20,135 bases of DNA, taken from the NCBI GenBank assembly GCA_964622035.1, contig CAZUPF010000011.1, forward strand, positions 1-20,135. The letters run 5' to 3'. This DNA is from CAZUPF01 sp964622035 (lineage in GTDB: Bacteria; Patescibacteriota; WWE3; JAUXAW01; JAYEID01). A model generated the notes under the pieces. The model saw only the letters and a list, made by a program, of their open reading frames with translations. It did not search any database and was not told the origin of the DNA. The translations under genes and the position numbers were made by a program. Below are positions 12,432 to 20,130 of this stretch, piece after piece. Each line of letters starts with the position of its first letter. Position 1 is the stretch's first letter.

Positions 12432-13913
12432 ATGACTCGTCCCTTGGACGAACTTCGTCGGGTTCGTTTGGAAAAGCTGGAAAAGATTCGCAAGTTGGGG
12501 GTTGATCCGTATCCGGCTAAATGGTCTTTGGCCGAAAAGAGGGTTGGGGCCGCGGCTTGCCCCGATTTGGACTTGGGGGCGTCGATTGCCGTTGCTGGGC
12601 GCATTCGCGCTTGGCGGGGGCATGGGGGAATTATTTTTGCTGATCTCTACGACGAGTCGGGCGGGGTTCAATTGTGCTTTAGAGAAGATAAACTTCCCGC
12701 CGCGATCTTCGAGCTTCTGTCTTTGTTCGATATTGGCGATTTCATTGGTATCTCCGGCGAATTATTTAAAACCAAAACAGACGAGCTGACCATTCTTGTC
12801 GAAGACTGTCAACTGCTGGCAAAATCTCTCCGCCCTTTACCCTCCCAATGGTACGGTCTTAAAGATGTCGAAGAACGCTACCGTAAGCGTTACCTTGATC
12901 TCCTAATGAACCCGGAGGTTAAGGAGGTTTTTGCTACCCGGACCAAAGTGCTGACTTTGTTGCGCCGCTTTCTTGACGAGCACGGATTCGTGGAAGTCGA
13001 GACGCCGATTTTGCAGCCGATCTACGGCGGGGCCTCAGCGCGGCCGTTTACAACCCATCTGGAAGCCCTCGATACCGATTTCTACCTGCGAATCTCTGAT
13101 GAGCTGTATCTCAAGCGGCTGGTCGTTGGTGGCTTCGAGAAGGTTTACGAAGTGTCGAAAGATTTTCGTAATGAGGGGATTGACCGCCAGCACAGTCCGG
13201 AATTTACCCAGGTTGAATTTTACTGGGCCTATGCCAATTACGAGGACCTGATGGCTCTTTCCGAGGAAATGATTTCCTCAGTGATCAAGGAGGTTAAGGG
13301 GAGTCTCAAGGTGGCGTTTGCGGGGCAGGAGCTGGACTTTACTCCGCCTTGGCCGCGAGTGACTTACCGCGATCTGGTTTTAGAGCATACGGGGATTGAC
13401 CTCAATGAGGTACAGACAGAGGAGGATGTGCGCGCCGCGGTCGAGAAGAAGGGTTTGGGCCTCGATCTTTCCAAAGTAGTTGGTTACGGTCCGCTGGTTG
13501 ATACGCTCTATAAAGAATACTGCCGTCCAAAGGTTATCCAGCCAACATTGCTGATTGACCATCCGGCGGAGTTGATGCCGCTGGCCAAGCGCAAGAGTGA
13601 GGATCCCACAAAGATTGAGAGCGTGCAGCTTTTGGCCGCCGGTTACGAAATGTTTAAAGCTTACAGCGAGCTGAACGATCCGCGGGATCAGCGCGCCCGT
13701 TGGGAGGAGCAGGATAAACTGGCCGAGCGTGGTTTAGAGGAGCATGAGACTCTGGATACCGATTACATTGAGGCGTTGGAGTATGGTATGCCGCCAACGG
13801 CCGGGTGGGGGATGGGGATTGATCGCTTTACGGCAATTTTGATGGATCAGCACACGATCCGTGATGTGATTTTGTTTCCCCTCATGCGCCCGGAGAAACC
13901 AGTAGTCAGGTAA
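12432..13913 (+). CDS. lysS: lysyl-tRNA synthetase, class II
   Basis: Class IIb synthetase charging tRNA-Lys; 493 residues, typical for the family. An N-terminal OB-fold anticodon-binding domain covers about residues 45-150. The class II catalytic core follows: motif 1 region near FVEVETPILQPIYGGASARP, motif 2 with KVYEVSKDFRNEGID then HSPEFTQVEFYWAY, and motif 3 GMGIDRFTAILMDQ near the C-terminus, ending ILFPLMRPE. The ATG at 12432 lacks a Shine-Dalgarno sequence but lies 6 bases after a TATACT box, so it is probably leaderless. It is 38 bases downstream of the M49-like gene. No T-box or other leader is possible at this spacing. Confidence 0.97.
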   Translation: MTRPLDELRRVRLEKLEKIRKLGVDPYPAKWSLAEKRVGAAACPDLDLGASIAVAGRIRAWRGHGGIIFADLYDESGGVQLCFREDKLPAAIFELLSLFDIGDFIGISGELFKTKTDELTILVEDCQLLAKSLRPLPSQWYGLKDVEERYRKRYLDLLMNPEVKEVFATRTKVLTLLRRFLDEHGFVEVETPILQPIYGGASARPFTTHLEALDTDFYLRISDELYLKRLVVGGFEKVYEVSKDFRNEGIDRQHSPEFTQVEFYWAYANYEDLMALSEEMISSVIKEVKGSLKVAFAGQELDFTPPWPRVTYRDLVLEHTGIDLNEVQTEEDVRAAVEKKGLGLDLSKVVGYGPLVDTLYKEYCRPKVIQPTLLIDHPAELMPLAKRKSEDPTKIESVQLLAAGYEMFKAYSELNDPRDQRARWEEQDKLAERGLEEHETLDTDYIEALEYGMPPTAGWGMGIDRFTAILMDQHTIRDVILFPLMRPEKPVVR

Positions 13914-13960
13914 GTTGCGATTCCTGGTGCTGGCTGTTGCTTACCCGGGCTAGGAAGATA

Positions 13961-14000
13961 AAGAAAAGACCGGACGGGGCTTTATAGAAACCCCATCCGG
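13961..14000 (-). terminator. terminator of the 297-residue HD-domain gene
   Basis: CCGGACGGGG (13970-13979) pairs with CCCCATCCGG (13991-14000), one mismatch. On the minus strand CTTTTCTTT follows. It lies 30 bases past the minus-strand gene and about 60 bases past lysS, so it may also slow plus-strand transcription, though without a plus-strand T tract. Confidence 0.75.
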
Positions 14001-14030
14001 CGCCAATAGGCTGCTTCCGCTGTATTTTCC

Positions 14031-14924
14031 CTACAGTAACCCATCCAGATCTACGATAGTTTTCCGCGCGGCGGAAATCATATCTAGAAAGTGGACAATC
14101 TGCGCTAGAGGGGTCAGCATTTTCAGACCGGTGCCCTCGTCGGAGGGTGACCAGTGACCGGAATGGTTATAGATTGCCAGAGCAACCACCTTCAGCGCGC
14201 TACGACCCTCCGCCCCAGGTAGCTCAATGTTCTGGACATTATGCTGGGCCGCGGTCAATTCCCAGGCCAGCGCAGCCAGTATTTCATGGTGTTGTGCGTA
14301 ACCACTCCACCAATTGTACTGCCACCCCTTAAAGGTGTCGTGTAGTAGTACCGCCGCCAGGCCGCAGTCAAGCCACAGCGGCTCCGGTTGGGAGGACCGC
14401 CGGCCGGTCGCCATGTGCTCGTGTATGCGGATAAAGAACTCTACCAGCACGCCCATCTCGATTTCATGAAGCAGGTTTCCACCCATGAAATTTTGGGCGG
14501 GCATATGATGTTTGCCGGTCGCGGAGGTCGGGGCAACCCAGAACTCCAATGGTGCCCGACGCAGTGCCTCGCATACAGCTTCTCTGATGCTGTCGTTTTG
14601 GATCCCTTCCTCGGCTAGAGAAACGATCTTCTCTACCCGGGCTCGGTATGTTGGCTCGCCCTCCCATCCGGCCCACAGATTGGGTAGGTAGGCCTCGTTG
14701 GGGTATGGATCTTTTAGCAGTTTCCATAACCTTCTGAAGGGGTTCGGCTGATCCTGCCAGCAATCTTCGAAGTTTGGGTAGAGGTGCGCTTGCGTGAGCG
14801 CCGTTACCACTTCTTCGTAAGACAGCGTGCTTAGCCTCTCAACCCTCCAGTCCGGGTCGAGGGTGCGAGACTTTCCGTCCTTGCTCAGGCGATCCAACCG
14901 CTTTTCCCACAGTCCTGCTACCAT
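14031..14924 (-). CDS. HD-domain phosphohydrolase-like protein
   Basis: The 297-residue protein contains an HD domain from about residue 137 onward. It shows KHHMPAQNFMGGNLLHEIE (H139/H140 and H153), the signature LLHDTFKG with H195-D196, HHEIL (H212/H213) and NHSGH (H254, H257). The order H-GG-LLHE-HD-HH resembles the HD nucleases and phosphodiesterases related to YhaM rather than ppGpp hydrolases. The first 130 residues have no recognised domain. The substrate is unknown; metal-dependent phosphoester hydrolysis in the cytoplasm is the family expectation. The start has AGGAGG 4-6 bases upstream and a promoter at 14972-15000. It is transcribed away from a second HD-domain gene at 15070. Confidence 0.8.
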   Translation of the reverse strand: MVAGLWEKRLDRLSKDGKSRTLDPDWRVERLSTLSYEEVVTALTQAHLYPNFEDCWQDQPNPFRRLWKLLKDPYPNEAYLPNLWAGWEGEPTYRARVEKIVSLAEEGIQNDSIREAVCEALRRAPLEFWVAPTSATGKHHMPAQNFMGGNLLHEIEMGVLVEFFIRIHEHMATGRRSSQPEPLWLDCGLAAVLLHDTFKGWQYNWWSGYAQHHEILAALAWELTAAQHNVQNIELPGAEGRSALKVVALAIYNHSGHWSPSDEGTGLKMLTPLAQIVHFLDMISAARKTIVDLDGLL

Positions 14925-14971
14925 GTCTCCTCCTGACTTAGTGATGCAACTTTAGTTTAGTGTTGTTAGAA

Positions 14972-15000
14972 ACTATAACATACCATGCGGTTTAAGTAAA
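14972..15000 (-). promoter_or_regulatory. promoter of the 297-residue HD-domain gene
   Basis: TTTACT (15000-14995), 17-base spacer and TATAGT (14977-14972), with TGT directly before the -10 (extended -10). The leader is about 40 bases. Confidence 0.65.
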
Positions 15001-15031
15001 CCCCTACCCCTCCTGGAGGCTTCCGTAGGGG
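15001..15031. repeat. inverted repeat in the divergent HD-gene spacer
   Basis: CCCCTAC (15001-15007) and GTAGGGG (15025-15031) enclose a smaller CCTCC/GGAGG palindrome. It abuts the -35 of the minus-strand promoter and precedes the plus-strand -10 at 15058. An operator controlling both genes is possible; nothing proves it. Confidence 0.45.
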
Positions 15032-15057
15032 TCCTTTCGGGGGTGTTCTTTTTTTGC

Positions 15058-15063
15058 TAGAAT
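15058..15063 (+). promoter_or_regulatory. -10 box for the 192-residue HD gene
   Basis: TAGAAT ends 6 bases before the ATG at 15070, again the leaderless spacing. The -35 region (TTTCGG) is weak. Confidence 0.5.
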
Positions 15064-15069
15064 GCGGGT

Positions 15070-15648
15070 ATGAGCCTGATTTCGCGCGGGGAGGCTTTAA
15101 AATTCGTCGAGGAGCAAATTGAGAATAAGAATATCGTCAAGCACATGCTGGCTTTGGAAGCTTGCATGTGCGCTCTGGCGCGCGAGCTAAAGGTGGCGGA
15201 GGCTGATGAAGCCGCGTGGGGTTTGGCGGGGCTGCTGCACGATGCTGATTACACACCGGATGTGCCGGAGAATGAGCAGGGGATTAAGGTGACGGAGATG
15301 CTGCGCGAGCGCGGTTTTGAGATATCCGAAGAATTGGCCCACGCCATGGCCGCGCATAATGCAGAGAATACGGGGGTGCAACCAGAGTCGCCGATGGATT
15401 GGGCGATTTTTTGCGCCGACTCGCTAACCGGGTTGATTGTCGCTACCGCTCTGGTTCGCCCTGATAAAAAGCTGGCCAGCGTTGAGGTGAAATCAGTGCT
15501 GAAGAAATTTAAGAGCCCCTCTTTTGCTTCCGGCACTCGCCGTGAGGATATTGCCCTTTGTGAAGAAAAGCTCGGCCTTCCGTTGGAAAAGTTTGTGAAG
15601 ATCTGCTTAACTGCTATGCAGGGCGTAAGTGAGGAGCTAGAATTGTAA
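15070..15648 (+). CDS. HD-domain hydrolase
   Basis: A compact 192-residue HD-superfamily protein. The metal-binding series is visible: H25 in KHMLALEACM, H57-D58 in GLLHDADY, H96 in MAAHNAEN and D117 in FCADSLTG. Proteins of this size and spacing are common uncharacterised HD hydrolases; a nucleotide or phosphoester substrate is likely but unknown. No ribosome binding site precedes the ATG, while TAGAAT lies 6 bases upstream. It heads a packed series: its stop is 2 bases before serS, so the two are probably translated from one message. Confidence 0.85.
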   Translation: MSLISRGEALKFVEEQIENKNIVKHMLALEACMCALARELKVAEADEAAWGLAGLLHDADYTPDVPENEQGIKVTEMLRERGFEISEELAHAMAAHNAENTGVQPESPMDWAIFCADSLTGLIVATALVRPDKKLASVEVKSVLKKFKSPSFASGTRREDIALCEEKLGLPLEKFVKICLTAMQGVSEELEL

Positions 15649-15650
15649 GG

Positions 15651-16886
15651 ATGCTCGATATTGGCCTGATTCGCGAAAATCCAAAAGAATTTGCGGCAGC
15701 GCTTAAGAAGCGTGATTCGCAGATTGAGCTGGGGGCTCTGTTGGAGCTGGATGAACAGCGGCGGGAGCTTTTGCAGCAGGTGGAAGGTTTGCGGGCCAAG
15801 CAAAATACGGCGGCCAAAGCGCAGGATATTGAAAGCGGTCGGGAGCTGAAAGAGCAGCTTAAAGATTTGGAACCCCGACTCAAAGCTACCGAAATGGCCT
15901 TAGGCGAGGCGTTACTGCCGCTACCCAATATTCCGCACGATTCCGTTCCGGCGGGAGAGAAGGGGGATCGGGAGGTCGTGCACGAGTGGGGCGAAAAGCC
16001 GGAGTTCGGTTTCGCGTTTAAAAATCATGTGGAGTTGGGAGAGGCTCTAGGGATTTTGGATTTTGACCGTGCGGCAACCATTGCCGGGGCGCAGTTTCCT
16101 CTTTATATCGGCGATGGGGCCCTGTTGGAGTGGGCGCTTATTAGCTTTATGTTCCGCCATCAGGTTTTTGCTAATGGTTACACCCCGGTAATCCCACCCC
16201 ATCTAATGAGTGGTGCCTCCGCTCTGGCCCACACCACCCTGCCCAAATTTGCCGAGGATGTTTATTATGTCGAGAAGGATGATCTGTACCTAATTCCCAC
16301 AGCCGAGGCGGCGCTGGTGAATATGCACCGGGATGAAATTATAGACGAGGCGGAATTGCCCAAGCGGTATACGGCTTATACGCCTTGTTACCGGCGTGAG
16401 GCGGGTAGCTACGGGGCCAAGGAGCGCGGCTTAGTGCGGGTGCACCAGTTTAACAAGGTGGAGGTGGTGCGCTTTGTTAAACCTGCCGAATCTTGGTCCG
16501 CTCTGGAGGAAATGGCTCGCGAGGCGGAAGAGGTGGTGGAGGCTTTGGGGTTTCACTACCATACTACGAACCTCGCCGCCTCGGATGTTTCTTTTGCCAT
16601 GGCCAAGACTTATGATATCGAGGTTTGGCTGCCGGGGCAGGATGCCTACTATGAAGTTTCGTCCGCTTCGAACGGGACCGATTTTCAGGCACGACGGGCG
16701 GGGACTCGGTACCGGCCGGCCGGTGGAGGAAAAGCGGAGTTTGTTCACATCTTAAATGCCTCTGGTTTAGCAACTTCACGGTTGATGGTGGCTCTTCTGG
16801 AGTGCGGTCAGCAAGAAGATGGGTCGGTGGTGGTGCCGGAAGTGCTTCGGGAATATGTTGGTAAGGATGTCATTACTCCCCGCTAA
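15651..16886 (+). CDS. serS: seryl-tRNA synthetase
   Basis: Class IIa synthetase charging tRNA-Ser (and tRNA-Sec where present); 411 residues, slightly short but complete. An N-terminal antiparallel coiled coil (about residues 25-105) binds the long variable arm. The catalytic core shows TPCYRREAGSYG (motif 2), VHQFNKVE, EVSSASNGTDFQARR and motif 3 NASGLATSRLMVALLE ending VPEVLREYVG. The usual motif 3 GSGLAVGR is slightly altered. It starts 2 bases after the HD-domain gene and overlaps the following gene, so expression is probably from the promoter at 15058. Confidence 0.97.
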   Translation: MLDIGLIRENPKEFAAALKKRDSQIELGALLELDEQRRELLQQVEGLRAKQNTAAKAQDIESGRELKEQLKDLEPRLKATEMALGEALLPLPNIPHDSVPAGEKGDREVVHEWGEKPEFGFAFKNHVELGEALGILDFDRAATIAGAQFPLYIGDGALLEWALISFMFRHQVFANGYTPVIPPHLMSGASALAHTTLPKFAEDVYYVEKDDLYLIPTAEAALVNMHRDEIIDEAELPKRYTAYTPCYRREAGSYGAKERGLVRVHQFNKVEVVRFVKPAESWSALEEMAREAEEVVEALGFHYHTTNLAASDVSFAMAKTYDIEVWLPGQDAYYEVSSASNGTDFQARRAGTRYRPAGGGKAEFVHILNASGLATSRLMVALLECGQQEDGSVVVPEVLREYVGKDVITPR

Positions 16887-17697
16887 GTTTCTCCAAAGAT
16901 TCCCGTGGTCTCGGGAAATTATCTACCAGACGAAATCCCCTATTTCGGGGAAAGTTGCGGTTGTCCAAAAGGGCCGGGAACGGCGGCTCATGGTGCAGGG
17001 GATTCGCCAATCGATTAATTACGATGCGCCGGGAATTGAGGGGCGCTACTGGGGCCGGGTGGTTGGGGAAGTCGCCCTTCGTTTACACCCGACGGGTGTG
17101 TTTGAGGCGTCACCACAGCTGAAATCAAGGGTCGGGCGAGGAGCCTCCCCTGCTGCTCTGGAGATGGCGCTGCCACAAGCTGTTACACCCGTCGGGTGTG
17201 TAGAGCCGGACGGGCAGGCGATTGCGCAGAGAGTGTTGATCTTGGGTCTTGGTGGGGGGACGGTGGCCCACCTCCTGGCGCGAGCCTTTCCGGGGGCGGA
17301 AATCACCGGTGTTGAGTTGGACCCGCAGATCATTGATGTCGCTCGTAGGTTTTTCGATTTGGACCAGGTTTCCAAGTTGAAGGTTGTTTGCGCCGATGCT
17401 GCCGATGTGGCCAAGGGTCCTGGTACTTACGACCTGGTCCTCTCTGATCTCTACTGCGGTGGCCGCTTTCCGGAGAAGTTTGCTCGGGAGGAGTTCTTGG
17501 TGGGGGTGAAAAATATCCTGGCCCCCCAGGGCTTGGCCATTTTTAATCGCGTCCTTCGGCGCGGGGCCCGCTCGGACTTGGACGACTTCGTCGAGAAAGT
17601 TGGGGAAGTTTTTGCTATAGTGGAGGAGGTGGAGGTTCCGGGACCGTCCGGTTTTGCTAACCTCCTTCTTTTGGCAACTAATGATGGATTATCTTAA
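16867..17697 (+). CDS. spermidine synthase-like methyltransferase-fold protein
   Basis: The product (276 residues from the ATG at 16867; an ATG at 16855 is also possible) has the spermidine synthase-like Rossmann fold. It contains INYDAPGIEGRYWG, the cofactor motif VLILGLGGGT, the acidic strand end TGVELDP, ADAADV and YDLVLSDLYCGGRFP. Stand-alone relatives of this kind are usually uncharacterised and need not make spermidine. An extra stretch of about 45 residues lies between RYWGRVVGEV and the cofactor motif. It coincides with two 19-base palindromic repeats (17083 and 17183), suggesting an inserted element that kept the frame. The gene overlaps the ends of serS and the PAP2 gene, so it is in the serS operon. 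Confidence 0.8.
   Translation: MSLLPAKFLQRFPWSREIIYQTKSPISGKVAVVQKGRERRLMVQGIRQSINYDAPGIEGRYWGRVVGEVALRLHPTGVFEASPQLKSRVGRGASPAALEMALPQAVTPVGCVEPDGQAIAQRVLILGLGGGTVAHLLARAFPGAEITGVELDPQIIDVARRFFDLDQVSKLKVVCADAADVAKGPGTYDLVLSDLYCGGRFPEKFAREEFLVGVKNILAPQGLAIFNRVLRRGARSDLDDFVEKVGEVFAIVEEVEVPGPSGFANLLLLATNDGLS
17083..17101. repeat. palindromic repeat, copy 1
   Basis: TTACACCCGACGGGTGTGT contains the palindrome ACACCCG-A-CGGGTGT. It lies in the spermidine synthase-like gene exactly 100 bases before a second copy that differs only at the central base. Confidence 0.8.
17183..17201. repeat. palindromic repeat, copy 2
   Basis: TTACACCCGTCGGGTGTGT, the same palindrome with T at the centre, so each copy also reads as the reverse complement of the other. 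It is read in a different codon frame from copy 1. Confidence 0.8.
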
Positions 17698-18181
17698 TTC
17701 TATTCCGTGGGACCAGCTGGTTTTCTTCGGCGCTAAATACTTAATTTTCTCTCTCTTTGTGCCGTTGTTCTACTTTTGGGCTAAGGATGAGCACGCGTTG
17801 GTCTGGCGAGCTCTTTTTGCTATCGGTGTAGCCGAGGCCATGGTTCTGGCTCTAAATATTCTCTGGCCGGTACCGCGCCCTTTTGAGAGTTTGGGGATAA
17901 CAAAGCCGGAGCTGTTTTTGGTGTGGGACACCCTCGGTTTGCAGACGACCTCCTTCCCCTCCGGACACACAGCGATCGGGGTGGCCCTATCCGTGGCGGT
18001 GATGGGGGAGAAGAAATTGCTAGGCCGGTTCCTGCTCCTGCTCGCTTTGGCTGTTGGTGTGGCCCGGTACCTTGGTTTAGTTCATTATTGGTGGGATATT
18101 GTGGGGGGCGTAGCGGTGGGGGTAATGGGTGCGGTGGCGGTGGGCGCCGTTGCTCGGCGGTGGGAAAATGTCCGGCGTTGA
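17684..18181 (+). CDS. PAP2-family membrane phosphatase
   Basis: The 165-residue protein has five or six membrane segments and the PAP2 catalytic set: RP at 65-66, FPSGH at 91-95 and R128-x5-H134-x3-D138. The first motif, K-x6-RP, has Asn58 in place of Lys, a modest departure. PAP2 membrane phosphatases remove phosphate from lipid pyrophosphates or phosphatidic acids; a role in undecaprenyl pyrophosphate recycling is plausible because uppP follows directly. The gene begins with ATGATG at 17681/17684, overlapping the end of the preceding gene by 14-17 bases; its end overlaps the start of uppP by 14 bases, so translation of the three is probably coupled. Confidence 0.85.
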   Translation: MDYLNSIPWDQLVFFGAKYLIFSLFVPLFYFWAKDEHALVWRALFAIGVAEAMVLALNILWPVPRPFESLGITKPELFLVWDTLGLQTTSFPSGHTAIGVALSVAVMGEKKLLGRFLLLLALAVGVARYLGLVHYWWDIVGGVAVGVMGAVAVGAVARRWENVRR

Positions 18182-18961
18182 AGCGCTAGCTCTCGGCATT
18201 GTCCAAGGGATAACTGAATTCTTTCCGGTGTCCTCTTCGGGGCACCTTATTCTTTTACCTCGTCTTTTCGGCTGGCAACAACACTCCCTGGCTTTTGATG
18301 CGGTGTTGCACCTCGGTACGGGGCTGGCGGTTCTGCTCTATTTCTGGCGGGACTGGCTCCAGATGGCCCGGAGCACCATCTCTGATATTCGGTATCGGCT
18401 GCTAGATACGAAAAGTTGGTCACCCCATTCACGGCAGCTACTCTATATTTTCGTGGCTTCGATTCCCGCAGGTGTGGCTGGGCTACTAATTAACTCCTGG
18501 GTCGAAGCCAATCTCCGGGCGCCGGCAATTGTCGCCGGCACGCTGCTGCTGGTGGCGCTGCTGATGCTTTTCGCTGATACCCGCAGGCTAGTAAAAGCTT
18601 AGCTTTTGATGGGGCTGTGGTTATCGGGCTTTCCCAAGTTTTGGCGCTTGTTCCTGGTGTTTCGCGGTCGGGGATTACGATGGTTGCGGGGCTGTTTTAT
18701 GGATTGGCCAGAAAGGACGCCGCCCGCTTTTCGTTCCTGCTTTCCACTCCAATCGTTCTCGCTGCCGGTCTGTGGGGACTAGCCTCCTCCCCATTACCAG
18801 CTACTGATTACTGGTTACTGACCATGGCTCTCTTCGCTTCCTTCCTCACCGGTCTGTTGGCGATTAAGCTCTTTTTACGACTGCTTGGGCGTTGGGGTCT
18901 TCTCCCCTTTGCCGTTTACCGCATTCTTCTCTCTCTACTACTCGCTGTCCTCCTTCTCTAA
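18168..18961 (+). CDS. uppP: undecaprenyl-diphosphatase UppP, interrupted by a frameshift
   Basis: The two halves together form a complete Upp[19 protein letters not shown] at the start (the E-x3-E and SSSGH region) and [13 protein letters not shown] in the second half, with multiple membrane helices between and after. The enzyme recycles undecaprenyl pyrophosphate for peptidoglycan synthesis. Reading from the ATG at 18168 stops at TAG 18600-18602; the family resumes in the -1 frame ([17 protein letters not shown]), which is open from 18578. The shift must therefore lie between about 18578 and 18602, at or near GTAAAAGC. A sequencing indel, a real mutation or -1 ribosomal slippage on AAAA are all possible. 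A second potential start for the latter half is the GTG at 18617. The last in the serS-led run, it ends at a strong terminator. Confidence 0.85.
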
Positions 18962-18998
18962 AAAGAAAACCCAAATCCGGCGGGATTTGGGTTTTTGT
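18961..18998. terminator. bidirectional terminator between uppP and the convergent gene
   Basis: AAAACCCAAATCC (18966-18978) pairs with GGATTTGGGTTTT (18983-18995), 13 base pairs. A run of A precedes and T follows, so it can stop transcription from uppP and from the minus-strand gene ending at 19019. Confidence 0.92.
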
Positions 18999-19018
18999 AG
19001 GCAGTCGCTTCGGGCTGA

Positions 19019-19504
19019 CTAGCCTTCGGTGACTTTGGTGACGGACATAGGCTTTACGATGCCGGCGCGAATGGCGAACCGCCGTGCTACCTCAACGGCG
19101 TTATCTCTAGTCTCTTCTGGGGTGAAGTCCGCGAGCGGACGGTATTCCGCCCGGCAAGTTATACTCCCCTCCGGGTCGCGGTTGAGGAGCATGGTGATGA
19201 AATCGGTGTCATCCACCGGTAGGCGGGCCTCCCCGCCCTTTGGACCACAGATATTCGCTAGTCGGGCGAGCATCTCCGGCTTTTCCGGATAGCGTTGTTC
19301 CATCACGGTCACTAAGACATCAGTGCCGAGGATGCCCCTTACTACCTTCTGCAAGGGATTGCAGGCTTCTTCCACCCCCTCCTCCGCACGGACTCGCCTG
19401 GCCTGCGCTTGCTGCTCTGCTATGGTTGCTTCCTCTAGCAGAGCCCTACATATGGATAAATTCCCTAGCAACCCTTGAACCTCCGCAAATGATGGGGTAC
19501 CCAT
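19019..19504 (-). CDS. hypothetical protein with N-terminal coiled coil
   Basis: The 161-residue protein is not recognised. Residues about 20-48 (rich in Glu, Ala, Gln and Arg) should form a coiled coil; the rest is a soluble alpha/beta domain containing ICGPKGGEARLPVDDTDF and a strand EGSITCRAEY. No signal peptide or membrane segment. The ATG at 19504 follows GGAGGAGG closely, and a promoter (19567-19595) is present. It is convergent with uppP across the shared terminator and divergent from the next gene. Confidence 0.75.
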   Translation of the reverse strand: MGTPSFAEVQGLLGNLSICRALLEEATIAEQQAQARRVRAEEGVEEACNPLQKVVRGILGTDVLVTVMEQRYPEKPEMLARLANICGPKGGEARLPVDDTDFITMLLNRDPEGSITCRAEYRPLADFTPEETRDNAVEVARRFAIRAGIVKPMSVTKVTEG

Positions 19505-19566
19505 ACTCTTCCTCCTCCTTTTCTACTCCTCATTCTCATCGAGGGCGACGATTTTACGCTGTGTAA

Positions 19567-19595
19567 ACTATAACACGGCGGCCTACTGCGTGCAA
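19567..19595 (-). promoter_or_regulatory. promoter of the 161-residue gene
   Basis: TTGCAC (19595-19590), 17-base spacer and TATAGT (19572-19567) with TGT before it, on the minus strand. Leader about 55 bases. Confidence 0.65.
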
Positions 19596-19715
19596 AGGGG
19601 TCGTCCGCATTGTCGCGGTTGGGATTTGCTTTTTGCCTCCGGATGGCTTACCCTGACTATAGGAGAAATTGTTAGTCTGGATGATCGGTTTTGAAAAGAT
19701 AGGAGGAGGTGGGTA

Positions 19716-20072
19716 GTGAGAAGGAAGAGGCGAGCGAAGAGGGTTGAGATTCCGGAGGAGTGGCGGCAAGAGTTGGTGCGGGAGTTACGGGCCTACTTGA
19801 CCAGGCTCTTTTCTGGTAAGGGGGTGACTGTCATCTACGCCGCGGGCTCTTCCGAACCAGCGGAGAATGACGCGGTGGCGCGCTTGCACGGTCACGCGGC
19901 CTGTGTTGCTGCTTGGCGGATATTTGGTCGAGGGGTGCGGAGGAAGCAGGTGGTGGCGGTTGTTTGGGGGGTTATGGGGATCTTCGCTCCCCGAATTCGA
20001 AAGCAGTACGGTTTGCCGTTGCGGAAAAGGGAGGTAACGAAGTGGCTTTGGCGCCTGGGTCAAGATGACTGA
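19716..20072 (+). CDS. hypothetical basic protein
   Basis: A 118-residue protein starting at the GTG at 19716 with AGGAGGTGGG upstream. It is strongly basic at both ends (RRKRRAKR; RKREVTKW) with a central hydrophobic stretch VVAVVWGVMGIF that is probably a buried strand or a short membrane segment. The basic ends suggest nucleic acid binding, but this is inference from composition. No family recognised. It is closed by a terminator at 20096. Confidence 0.65.
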   Translation: MRRKRRAKRVEIPEEWRQELVRELRAYLTRLFSGKGVTVIYAAGSSEPAENDAVARLHGHAACVAAWRIFGRGVRRKQVVAVVWGVMGIFAPRIRKQYGLPLRKREVTKWLWRLGQDD

Positions 20073-20095
20073 CCTCTCTTCCCCTCCAAAAAGGA

Positions 20096-20130
20096 AAGCC
20101 CAGGGTTCTTGCGAACCTTGGGCTTCTTCT
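20096..20130 (+). terminator. terminator after the 118-residue gene
   Basis: AAGCCCAGGGTTC (20096-20108) pairs with GAACCTTGGGCTT (20113-20125) over TTGC, one wobble, followed by CTTCT. Confidence 0.85.

Noticed and set aside
14995..15057. A T-box or terminator in the HD-gene spacer
   Set aside because: There is a palindrome but no TGGN bulge motif, and the T-rich stretch is too distant from the stem to form a normal terminator.
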